This document shows, one piece after another, positions 1 through 10,600 of a stretch of DNA of 64,000 nt (positions are counted from its first letter, which is position 1; each line of letters opens with the position of its first letter). Source of the DNA: Tigriopus japonicus. Its lineage: Eukaryota; Arthropoda; Copepoda; Harpacticoida; Harpacticidae. The translations under genes were made by a program, and so were the position numbers. Location: contig CM021312.1 of NCBI GenBank assembly GCA_010645155.1, positions 12,344,730 to 12,408,729 on the forward strand, written 5' to 3'. The notes under the pieces were generated by a model, which was not told the origin of the DNA, made no database searches, and worked only from the letters and a program-made list of their open reading frames with translations.

Positions 1-817
1 ATTGCTCGGACCCGTCTGTCTTTTAAATTTCATTGCTTTTATTTTGATTTTGTTTTTGTCTTTTCCAAGAGACACAAAAGGTGCGAAGTGGTCACTAATA
101 TCACAGACGAGTATGCCGCATTTCATGTTCATTTTACGATTGGTAAAAATATTATCAATTAAGGTACTGGTCAACGGAGTAATTCTAGTCGGATTATTAA
201 TAAGTGGAAACAATTCAAAGCCAAACATTAAGTCATGAAACTTGTTGGTTTTAGACGAATATTTAGAAAAGTCGATATTGAAATCACCACAGAGAAAAAC
301 CGTTCTTGATTTACAAAGTGTTAAAATCAACCCAAGTTCAGCAATAGCACTTTGAATGTTAGCACTCGGAGGAATATATATATATATATATCGATATTAT
401 AATATAATCCGTTAGTTCAATGGCAATCGTTTCGCAATCATCGGAAATTAGTGAGAGATCCGTCCTTTTCGTGTACGTCAATGAGTCGTGAATTAATAGC
501 CCAACTCCCCCTCCTCTGCGGATGGATCGAGTTTCAAACTCGAAGTTATAGTTCTCAAAAGATAAATGTACTTTGTTGACTTGCCACACCTCTTGTACCG
601 CAACAACTCCCGGTTTTTGCCCAAGTAAAGAATCTTCTAAACTCAATTTGTTTGCCAGGATGGATCGGACATTCACTGAAACTAACCACTGCTCACCCTC
701 GTCCAAACTGCTGCAGTAACCAAGGTCATCCAAGACGGAGGATTCGCCCAGGCATTCCAGATCATCCTTGTCCAAGTCTAATAACCGGGGGGAAAGATCC
801 GCAAAGAATCTTTGCAA
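1..817 (-). pseudogene. LINE endonuclease (APE-type) fragment, broken
   Basis: Reading leftward, the upper part (about 700 to 361) encodes an N-terminal APE-like endonuclease half, including VNVRSI and RRGGGVGLLI. The lower part (about 360 to 1), in another frame, encodes the C-terminal half with LCGDFNIDF, LINNPTRIT, LIDNIFTN and CDISDHF, the usual GDFN and SDH motifs of non-LTR retrotransposon endonucleases. The frame changes at an AT dinucleotide run at 374-391, so the protein is interrupted. No reverse transcriptase follows inside the window because the element runs off the left edge. The upper end abuts a gypsy integrase tail on the opposite strand, which marks a junction of two unrelated elements near 780. 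Clade within the LINEs is not assigned. Dead copy with high confidence. Confidence 0.8.
374..391. repeat. (AT)9 microsatellite inside LINE endonuclease
   Basis: Uninterrupted AT dinucleotide run located exactly where the two endonuclease frames of the LINE relic change register. The length of the run probably accounts for the frame break. Confidence 0.9.
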
Positions 818-1106
818 ACTAGCCTTTGGTGAACGAGTATTTGTTCAAAATCATGTGAACAAACGGTGGGATAGGGTTGCTAAGATTGTTGGAATTAAAG
901 GTGATCGGCGATATCGTTTACAGTTCCCGTCTGGAAGTACATTGTGGCGAAATAGAAAGTTCCTCAGGCAGTGTCGACGACCCAATGAAAACAATCAAAA
1001 TGAAGTCGACAAATTAAACCTGTCCATGTTGAAGAACCCCCATATCAACACCCCCCGGATCATTCCTCGAACTCGACGTGCTCCTAACAGATACCAAGCT
1101 GGATGA
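768..1106 (+). pseudogene. Ty3/gypsy polyprotein C-terminal tail
   Basis: The open frame contains FGERVFVQNHVNKRWDR, then YRLQFPSGSTLWRNRKFLR and a proline/arginine-rich end (RIIPRTRRAPNRY). This is the layout of the region after the integrase core in gypsy elements, as also seen at the end of the intact element at 26.5-26.75 kb. Integrase core, RNase H and reverse transcriptase are absent. The fragment is followed by a purine run (ttgggggag, 1151-1159) and a candidate LTR, so it looks like the 3' end of a gypsy copy whose 5' part was lost at the junction with the LINE relic. The frame is open but far too short to be functional. Confidence 0.65.
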
Positions 1107-1160
1107 AGTTGGGTTGATTATGTTGACGTTGATATTAGAATTTATTATTTTTGGGGGAGT

Positions 1161-1382
1161 TGGTGTGATTGAATTTATCGATTGCTAGAGATCAAGGGAA
1201 ATGTTGCGAGGAATATAAAAAAAAAAACAGGTTCTCGAGAGAGAAAGGAGATCCTGACTCTGAATCTTTCGAGGTACGAATATGGGTCGCCCCGTGATTG
1301 ATTAACTTTGAACAATAGAATTATACGTGTTTTAAATCAGTGTTTCATTACAAGATATGCAGAACCAAACCAACTGACACCA
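1161..1382 (+). mobile_element. candidate gypsy 3' LTR
   Basis: Starts tggtgt and ends acacca (6-bp inverted ends), directly after a polypurine run and a gypsy polyprotein tail. No second LTR is visible in the window, so both edges are inferred from the inverted ends only; the right edge overlaps a dispersed repeat shared with 3627-3733. Confidence 0.4.
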
Positions 1383-1479
1383 TTGCATTATTTTTAAACG
1401 AGTGAAATCTCGATCTTCAATCGAAAACTCGTCACACTTGAGAAATGAAGGCAGAATCAGATCGGCCTAACGCCAATTA
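1373..1479 (+). repeat. 107-bp dispersed repeat, copy 1
   Basis: Matches 3627-3733 essentially base for base, in the same orientation, with unrelated flanks. It contains an inverted pair acgagt/actcgt around aatctcgatcttcaatcg. Identity of the element is unknown; it may be part of an LTR or a short nonautonomous element. Confidence 0.75.
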
Positions 1480-1482
1480 GCC

Positions 1483-2062
1483 AACGATTCAGTGAGGTCA
1501 CTAATCTAAACAAAGTCAGGGATTGGTTCAGAATTGACCCCGCTCAACCAATGACAACAAGGCAGCAATTTTGCGGACATTAGATCACTTTTGACGCTTC
1601 AACAACACTTAGCAGCGATGACGTTAAGGACCCCATAAACCATTTAGGCCAATTGAAATCAGATGAATCATGGAATAGTCCAAAAAAGATTGGTGTTAAA
1701 AGGAAATTTTGTAAGCTTTTCATCAAAAAAAGTTCCAATTATCTGGGATTTATTCATCAACGGTATGGCATAGGGTAGGTCACATTGAGCCTTGATTCTG
1801 TCCATGGCATATCATTTTGTTGACTACCATCGGGTCATTCTGATATAGAGGTGAAGAATCTTTCTAAAAATTGAAGTTTCTGATACTGTGGCATTTTTTC
1901 TCGAAATGTTTTGGAACGGTGTCGGTGTTTGGTGGTGTCACCCATTCTTACATGTTTTCACTTAAGCTTGCGTGTAGAATCTAGTTGTTTCTTGGCTTTG
2001 GTCTGGATTCCCATGGTAGATCGATTGGTGGGTTTGTTGATTGGTTGCCTCTACCATCCTTC
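1483..2062. other. no gene or named element recognised
   Basis: AT-rich sequence with only short chance open frames; no family motif, tandem repeat or inverted pair recognised. Confidence 0.5.
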
Positions 2063-2912
2063 TATGGACATTAATCCACACGCACTTTCCTCTCGGAAGG
2101 GTGACCATAATTTGCGTATCAAAATTGTGTTTAATGTGACTCAAGTTAGTCACACTCATTTCTCGCGAAACAACAAAATGTTTCTGATTTCCATATGAGA
2201 TTGCTTTTGAGTGACCTTTTGGAGGATCTTGAGCATGGATAGAACTACAGACAGTTCAAAAAGTGGCAATAAGCCAAAAGAGCGTAAGTTAAATAATATA
2301 TGATTTCATTCATGGTCAGTTAACAGATAACGGGATTTTGGTATTCAAAATATTCAAAAAAACAGGAAAAGGTCACCTTATGTAGCATGGACAGCCAAGC
2401 AGGAAGTTAACGGAGGATGTTAGGTTTAAAAAGCTTCACTGTTACAGGTTGACAAATTAGATTAGAAATCTCAAAAGTTCTCGTAGAAATGGAGTGAAAA
2501 CAATACAAAATGTAAAGGTACTTAGAATGGTTCCAAGAATCATGATTTTAATGCCAGCAAAAATGAAGAGAAGCCAAAGCAGTATTTAGTTTCCCATTCC
2601 TTATTTCCTAAAATTTATACAGTCAGCCTGTAACAGTTAAACTTTTCAAACCCAACACCTTAACTTTAGCTACATGTTTGGCTGTCCATACTACTTCAGG
2701 TGTCCCTTTCTTAAAATAGACGACGTACGTGTGCTAGAGTGAAAGGACGACCTTTCCTCTAGGTCTGTTCAAGTAAAAGATAACTGTCACATTTTGTTTT
2801 TGTTTCGCTCGAATTGAGTGTGACTAAAGTGGGTCAGATTGAATACAATTTTGATATGCAAATTATGGCTACCCTTCCGAGAGGAAAGTGCGTGTGGATT
2901 AATGTCCATACC
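2063..2912. mobile_element. foldback element, 850 bp
   Basis: Outer arms 2063-2182 and 2794-2912 are inverted copies: atggacattaatccacacgc on the left, its complement on the right. A second inner pair of inverted arms lies at about 2380-2460 and 2622-2702 (sharing ctgttacagg). The whole segment can fold into one long interrupted hairpin and encodes no protein. A degenerate trace of the outer arm appears near 34710-34745. Superfamily unknown. Confidence 0.7.
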
Positions 2913-3626
2913 ATCCTTCAAACATCTTCTGATGCTAGTCATGAAAGGTCTTTTGGTTTTTCCCTCTCGTAAGTTGCTCTTGTTGTTTTGGACTAAAGCA
3001 AGACGACGCCTTTTGTGTGGACGGCTGGCCGCGTCGGAACGGTAATTCAGGGTCAGAGCGGTAATGATAAAAATCCCAAACGTGCGTCCTTCGATACCGA
3101 TCATCAAAGCGGCTTATGAGTTTGCTCAAATCAAAACCATGTCAATTTTTCAAAAGTAAATTACGTGTTCATTGAGTCAAGCGAGACAAGAGGGATGATT
3201 CAAATTGGTCTACAAATAAAGTTTGAACCCTGATTAGGTCTGGCCCTCCGACAGAAATGTGAGGTTTGGTGAAAAGTTGTTTTTTTTTATTTCACTCTTA
3301 CAGGAAGCCTGAGTACTTTTTAGTGCATTTTAAAAGACGTTGGTCCGTCGCAATATTGGTACACCACATGTAGCCACCAAAAATATCAGAATCACCTCTT
3401 TTTCTAACAGCATTGAGCATTTCAAGTTTCGGTCCACCTGCGCAGCACGACTCAATGTCCGCGATCTCACATAGTACTAAAGAAGCAACAGGCAGGTACA
3501 AAATACGAAAAACAAAATACTGCAAATATCCATTCAATTTGCTTTGCATATCAACTAAACTACGAAAGTGTACCTTTTTGATTATATCTCAAATAAGTAG
3601 ATGTAATCAAGGCATAAAAGTAGTTG
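2913..3626. other. no gene recognised
   Basis: Contains a minus-strand open frame of 83 codons (3549-3298) with a Cys-containing product that I do not recognise, and no splice-supported gene. Otherwise unassigned. Confidence 0.4.
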
Positions 3627-3733
3627 ACTGACACCATTGCATTATTTTTAAACGAGTGAAATCTCGATCTTCAATCGAAAACTCGTCACACTTGAGAAAT
3701 GAAGGCAGAATCAGATCGGCCTAACGCCAATTA
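3627..3733 (+). repeat. 107-bp dispersed repeat, copy 2
   Basis: Second copy of the repeat at 1373-1479, starting actgacacc and ending cgccaatta. The flanks differ on both sides, so it is a dispersed rather than a tandem repeat. Confidence 0.75.
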
Positions 3734-3777
3734 AAGGCTTTGTTCCCTCCCTTTTTGAGTGTGTCTGAAAATCATAA

Positions 3778-4121
3778 TGAACCGAGAAAAATATCAGGGG
3801 GACACCTTGCCAAACCCATCTTTCGTTGATTTCCAATATGGTTGCCAGGACATAATTTTGATGCCACCTTTTAGCCGCATATCAACAGATATCAACTCTG
3901 TTTCTTCGATGGCTATCATTTTTTTCGAGAAGGACCATTTCTCGAAAATGGCAGCCATTTAAGCTAAATGATGCCACTCAAAAGAAGATAATCGTCAAGG
4001 ATAAGGAATTAGGATTTTGCCAAAAACTAGCATTGCATTTCTCGCCTTGGCAACCATACTGGAAATCAACGAAGGATGGGTCTGGTGACGCAAGGTCTTC
4101 GCTGATGTTTTTCTCCGTTCA
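3778..4121. mobile_element. foldback MITE, 344 bp
   Basis: Imperfect inverted arms about 75-85 bp long: tgaaccgagaaaaatatcag at the left end, and the complement of ctgaacggagaaaaacatca at the right end. Both arms also share the stretch reading ttcgttgatttcca in one orientation. No coding capacity. Target duplication not clear. Confidence 0.65.
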
Positions 4122-4643
4122 GTAGCGAAAAGGGGCCTTTTCCTAAGGGCGGCTGATAGGAGGTCTAAAAGCTAGTACTTGAAACTTACAGTAACATTGT
4201 AATGAGCCAAATGTATGCTGTTTCGAAATGTTAACATCAAATCTGAGTACAATCTTCTATGATTTCCACCTAATGGCCGGTTTTTTTAAGGCTCTGGGGT
4301 GGGATGAGAGCCATTCAAACTTATTAATATGTCTTTACTATTTTCTGACTTTTACACCAACGGTCTTGCACATTCTGCTACGAGATGTCGTGAATCGGGG
4401 CCGAATCATGACACTCCATGGCTGGAATTACTAGTGATGTCATGCTTTTTAAATAGGGTGCATCAATTTAGGCACAAAAATATTGAAAATTTGGGGACAA
4501 ATCAGTGAAATGCATTGTCTGAAAAATTGTCGTGTTGAAGAAAATGTAATTGCAGTTTGTAATTGAAAAAAAACACGATTAAATGGCCCAAAATGATTTT
4601 TTTTACAATTACTTGTATCATTTCGTGTATCATTTGTTTTTAG

Positions 4644-7600
4644 GTGAACACCGGTCAAAACGTTCCCACAATATGCGGTCAAAATACCGGCCAACACAGT
4701 AACATCTTGTAAGACATTATTATTTTCAGGTTTCCTTACAACATTTACTTTTATTTTAGTGTATCTTGACGTTGGGACTTTATCCTCGGATGCTGCACAA
4801 TTAAATTTTGCTTTCAATGGAGCCAGCAATAATCGCCAATGGGAAATCAAAGTGACGCAAATCCCATGCAACACTCAGGGACAGTAAGTCCTTTGGTTTG
4901 ATGCTAAAGTTATGGTATAAGGCTCGGATAAATATTCAGTTTTGCTGCAGAGCAGAATCCCAGACGTTTCACAACTTAGTGTTTGCTGTTGGCTGATCGT
5001 CAGCTGACCCTACTCCTTGGAACGTTTGGAAATTCTGCTCCACAGAAAAACTGAATGTCTCCAAGCCTTAGAACTTATACGTAGATACCGGTAGACATTG
5101 GCATTTGGTCCTTGAAATTTTTGAAAAAAAATCAAAGTTGGCTGATATAAATTCTCCGACAGCACCAATAATATTCAGATATGGAGACATATTATAATAA
5201 AAACAAAAATATTGGAAAAAGTAAATTTCGGTCAGCTGCAAAACATTCTGAAACCACAAGCTACACCTGATATATCAGGTAATCTTAAATTCAACTTTGA
5301 TTGCACAACATTTATTTTTATATTGTATTTGAAGCTCACGTCTATTTCAACCATGTGTTTGTTTCTTTCATGTCCATGAAAGACGTATTTGATAAATTTG
5401 CATTTCAACACTAACTCAATACTCCATTACATGGTTGAATATCAAATTTTGGAAGTTGGCCAAAAACCTGAAAATGGCGGAATGGAGTCCAAAAGAAAAG
5501 AAAGCTAATTTCAGTTCGTGAAGCTAAATTTCTCCCCATAAAAGCTAAATTCAGCTTTTGAATGTAACCTGGTCACCTTGGATCTCTTTTGAAGTGGACT
5601 GATTGTTCACCCTGGCATGAAAGTTTTGTCGTTTTTAAGTCCATATTGTTGAGTATTTTTGTCCCTCAACAAATAGACTTTAGAGGTTCCCTCAGTTTTT
5701 TTCCCTTCCAAAACTCATAAATTCACTTTTTCTTGCTTCTCAACCGGTTCTTCTCGCTTTTGCTCTTCTGCCAAACTCTTTCTTTTCCGGCTCAAACCGT
5801 CAACCCAATCCAATTTAGATAGAAAGCAAGGAATCCGTCACTTCTGCCCACCACATATGTTTCAGATTTTCTTAGCACGTCATTTTTATTTTTTTCCATT
5901 ACATTCAAAAGATTGTTGATGGGCCGAGTTTCATATTGAGAAATTTGGGGTTGGGAACAAAACGGAAGAAACTCTCAAAAGTCAAGGAAGACTCAATGAA
6001 GGTTATATTACAGAATGCCACTTCTGACCCACTTACTATAGTAAAAATTTGACGGAACATTTGCGTCGTTGAAACAACCTCTCATTTTAAAACAATGAAC
6101 AGGCCGCATGCTAATTTTCTGTACTAAAATATTGTTCCATAGAATTTCCTTTCTACTGATTGGACATAAACATTGTTTTGAATGTCTTCTCTGGCTTGCC
6201 CTATGTTTACTGGATTTTTTTTATGGACACTCAGTTTTCACCAGAAGCAGCATGGCACAAAAAAGAGCTTAGCTGATTTCAGTTTGCACAATATTTAATT
6301 ATTGAGTGATACTACTAACTCCTGCAAGATCAATGCCAAGCAAGGTATGAATTTTTGAAGACAATTGAATGGCTGTGGCTTATGTTACTTCAAATTCATG
6401 GTGGGAAAAATTCGACCAAACTTTCATGTCAGGTTGTAAAAGTGTCAATTATGTTACAAACTTTTATTTCAAGTAGACTTGCCAAGAGATGCATTCAAAA
6501 TAATTTTGAAATATCCTACAGACTGGCAAGGTTCAAATGCAATTCCGTTGAACTCTCTTTTTTAGTCCAAATGGATGTGGATGTCTTCAATATCACACCG
6601 GGTTAACCGGTCGTTTCACCACCTTCAACTTTTTGCCCACCAATGATAACCACTTGGCCAACCAAGAGTAAGTGATTAACACAGTCAGAATCAAGAAATT
6701 TAGTTTAATATACGTTTTCTAGTTACTCCATTTGCATCCGCCAAGAAGCTGGATTTTGTTGCGTGGAATATAGCGTGTGTCCAGATGCCAGCTCATTCAG
6801 TTTAGACACTAATAAGGACATGATGATGGCCAAAGTGGAGACAGAATGCTCCTCGGTTGATTATATTACCATTGAAGGTCAGTCAGCCTCTTATTTTTTC
6901 CAATTATAGTGATGGTGGAATTAGAAGACGATTGATAAGTTTCCAATTCTGCTTAAAGGTAAACTGGAGGTCAAGTTTCAAAAAGCTTTTGGGTCAAGGC
7001 CCACCAAACTTGATTGTACTTGATTGTGTGTCGTCAGGGGCCCACCAAACAGATGTTGGAAGGTTCATGGAGAGGTTCATTTAAGAGACCCTCTTCCTTA
7101 CAGGGTCTCGGCCTCCTTTTGTTTTGAAATTCTTCACTAAAGTACGCTCAGAGGGTGACCGATTTCCGGCCCCAAGTGTGACAGCTTGGTTTGTAGAAAC
7201 GGATTATTTTGCAAGAAAATAACGTTATTTATTGTGAGAATCTTACAGACAAGCTTATAATAATTTACACATCCAAAATATTTCAAAAACCCAACCCTAA
7301 TAAACAAAATGCAGCTTCTTGAATCAACGTTTTCTGAAGTCACCTTGCTTTAAAAAAGTAGGACATTTTCCTGAATTCAATGCCATGATTTACACTTAAA
7401 ACGATTCTAGTTCAGCAGTTGGGGCTCAATAAGGCTCTATGTGAACATAAAAAGAAATAAACAGGGTTGAATCAATAAAATAACATGTTAAAGTTTTATC
7501 CCAATGCGTTCCAATTACCATGTAAAGACTGCCAAGACTAACAATGTAGCAACTTACTTAAACAGAAGGTCTCTTCAACAAAAAAAGAAAACTGACACTA

Positions 7601-10600
7601 AAATATCAACTAATTAATAAGTTACTGTCATAGCATTTCAGGACAAAAATGTGTGTCATTATAAATTTTGATCAACATTTCTCAAGTATTAAAATGGCAA
7701 GTCAAAAAAAAAACAATAAACATAACAGTTTTTAAACAACGTAGGAAAACCATCACTTGCCTAATATGCTTATGTTTCAAAAGAAAAGATAATTAATAAA
7801 ATCAAGCCCACTTAAGCATTTAACTGAGAATAAATCAAACTCAGTATTGACAAGAGTCTCAGTCAATAGAATTTTGCCAAAAAGTGCAACAAAATAAATT
7901 TTGATTGATCCCCATAATTTTGAAGTCCATTGAAGTCAATAAAATTTTTCAGACAATGTTATTGTGATGAATTAGATTTTTTGAGGAAGTGATTTTAATT
8001 GTAATTTATTACATTTCATCATGTAATTTACCCAACTCTGACTGGAATTGACAATCTATCCCTCTCAGAATGTTTTATCATTTTCTTGATTATTTGTCTG
8101 CCTAATTTGGATTAGAATTGGGAGTTAGCAATTTCAAAAATTAAACCAAACCACATTGGTACTTTTTAACTTAGTCTTTAAGCCTTGAACAACACAATTG
8201 AGTGAGATATAGCAGTTTTTGTCAAAATTCATAGCATTGAATTCAGAACAATGTCTAACTTCTTCGGTTGAAATCACGTGACCGGCTGTCCACGTCATCA
8301 CATGACGCCACAAGGCCGAGACCCAATTATCTCGCAAGTGGAAAATGGTACCATTATCAAAGGCGAAAGTAGGTCAGGGTAGATTACGTTGCATTGTGTT
8401 AGGTTAAGCAAGGATTTTTGTAATTTACTGGATTGAACACGGCGACCAAGATCGAGTTGATTTAGTACACGGGAAAAGAGGGAAAAACGGGGCTTTTCCT
8501 TTTTCTGTGTCTGTGTTGTAAATATACTCGGTCTTGGTCGGCCGTGAGCGGTCCAACAAATTCTAGATGCCCTTGGGTTATTCATGGATATCTAGACCCT
8601 GGATGTCGTAGGGAATATCGAGGTGACCGCTTGGTTGGCTAGAGGAGGGATTGAAGCAAAGAAGCAAGTTTTTCATTTCTTGGTGTTGTTAGCTCATTCT
8701 TAATGATCCTGTCTAACTATGAACATAAAATTCTCCTATTTTCTTGTTGCATGAAGTATTATCTAACTGTTTTACCTGTTAAGGGGAAGGTTATTGTGGT
8801 CATATGTGCATCTTTCTTCCTGAATGGTTGATTTTAACCATGCGATTTTTTGCTGCCAATCACATAAAACACATAAGCTGGTATGTTTAGCGTGCACCAA
8901 GGTGTGCTAGTAGCATTGACTTCAAGTCAACTTCAAGTCAACCTTCTCACTATTTGACCTTAACATAAGGTTTGATCAACGAGAAGCATGACTGGAAGCA
9001 TGCAAAGGGGGAAGTTCTCCGGCGTCGTTGAAGCATTCCCATTCGAACACTTCAACGCCGATCAAACCAACTCCAAGCCAACTTCCTTTCAGTGTTTCTT
9101 CAAATTCGCTGTCAAAAATTGCCCACCTCCTGACCTGTTGTTAAGCGCAGAGTTGAAAAGGGTGCGAGGAAGAGACAAAAGGAGAAATGTGGGGTAGCTG
9201 AAATGAGTAGGTGACGGCTTTGAAAGCGGGCGAGTGAACGATCATCGATGTTCGGGAATTTCAAGATCGAAACGGACCGTCACATTCGAGAAAAGCCAAA
9301 TCGATGGAGAAAACCAGGCAAGCACACTCGGAAGTAAACTTGCAAGTCAACTATAGCGATTTGCCATCATAGCATACGAGCTATTATGTGAATCACAATT
9401 CACATAAGATAGACAAGTTTGCAACAATTTATTTCCTAATCCTTTTATCTATTTTACAACGTGGTTGATAACATTGATTTATATATGTGTTTATTTAGGT
9501 ATATTTTGAACAAGAAGTATTTCATTACATTTCTTAATGCACTACAATATATAACACTACATCCTTTCAGGACTTAAGGTCATATGTTTTGGTTGTATTG
9601 GTCTCGGAATTCTTGCTAGTTTACTTGAAGGTATGCTCCAAAGTCTACTTGAGAGTAAACTTTTCATTAACTTTATAAACACAGCTCCTTTGAAGATTTC
9701 TGCAACCCAACCGAATCGCATACAGTGATTTCATATCCTAATTCAATTTGAACTCGTGGCACTCTGATAGTTTGTTGGGTGTAATTTTGACAAATCGTGC
9801 CAAACGCAAGATGAATCGTCCAGTTCAAGTATATGGTGTGAGCATATGTTTTGATGGCAACTCTAGAAAGTGTACTTGTTAGTACACTTCGTAGTTCAAT
9901 GGATGAGCGTAATCGAACAAATTCAGCTGGGGATTCTGGGGCCAAAACGGCTAGGGATGGGTCAGAACTAGGTTTGGACATTTCATGGTTTTAGTTTCCT
10001 ACATGAGGAAAAAATATTATTTCAATTGATTGTCAAAATGAAGAAAACGAATTGGGATCACGAATTGGGATTAAGTTTTATGGAGGGTGAGTCTCGACTC
10101 TGACGCATCCCTAGCCATTTTGGCCCCAGAATCCCTAGCTGAATTCGTTCGATTACACTCATCCATTGGCTGGTTTTGTTGAGACAGCTGCCATTTTGAA
10201 AAGTAAGTCTCCCATTCCAACCTAGAAGTGCCTCTACATCTATGATCGTAAATTCATCCTCTCGAAACACTAATTGCCCGCTGATTCAGCTCTTCCACAT
10301 TTCTCCTTCTTTATTTCATATTACTCCGTTCAACTCAAAACATTGATTGATCTCACAGCAGCATGCAAATTTTGGCAGCTAATTTAAGGAAACACTGGAA
10401 TGAAGTTCGCTTGCAGTTCGATTGATCAGCGTTGAAGTATTCAAATGGGAGTGCTTCCACAACGTTGGAATGCTCCTCTCTAGACGTGCTTCTCGGAGAA
10501 TCTCTCATCAATTAAACCTGATGCTAAGCCCAAATAACGACCTAGCTTGCTAGAAGCTTACTTGAAGTCAATGAAACTAGCACGTGTTTGTGCATGCTAA

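Noticed and set aside
3298..3549. 83-codon minus-strand frame with a hydrophobic start and several cysteines
   Set aside because: The product matches no family I know, has no splice context or neighbour support, and lies among repeats; length is within chance for this base composition.
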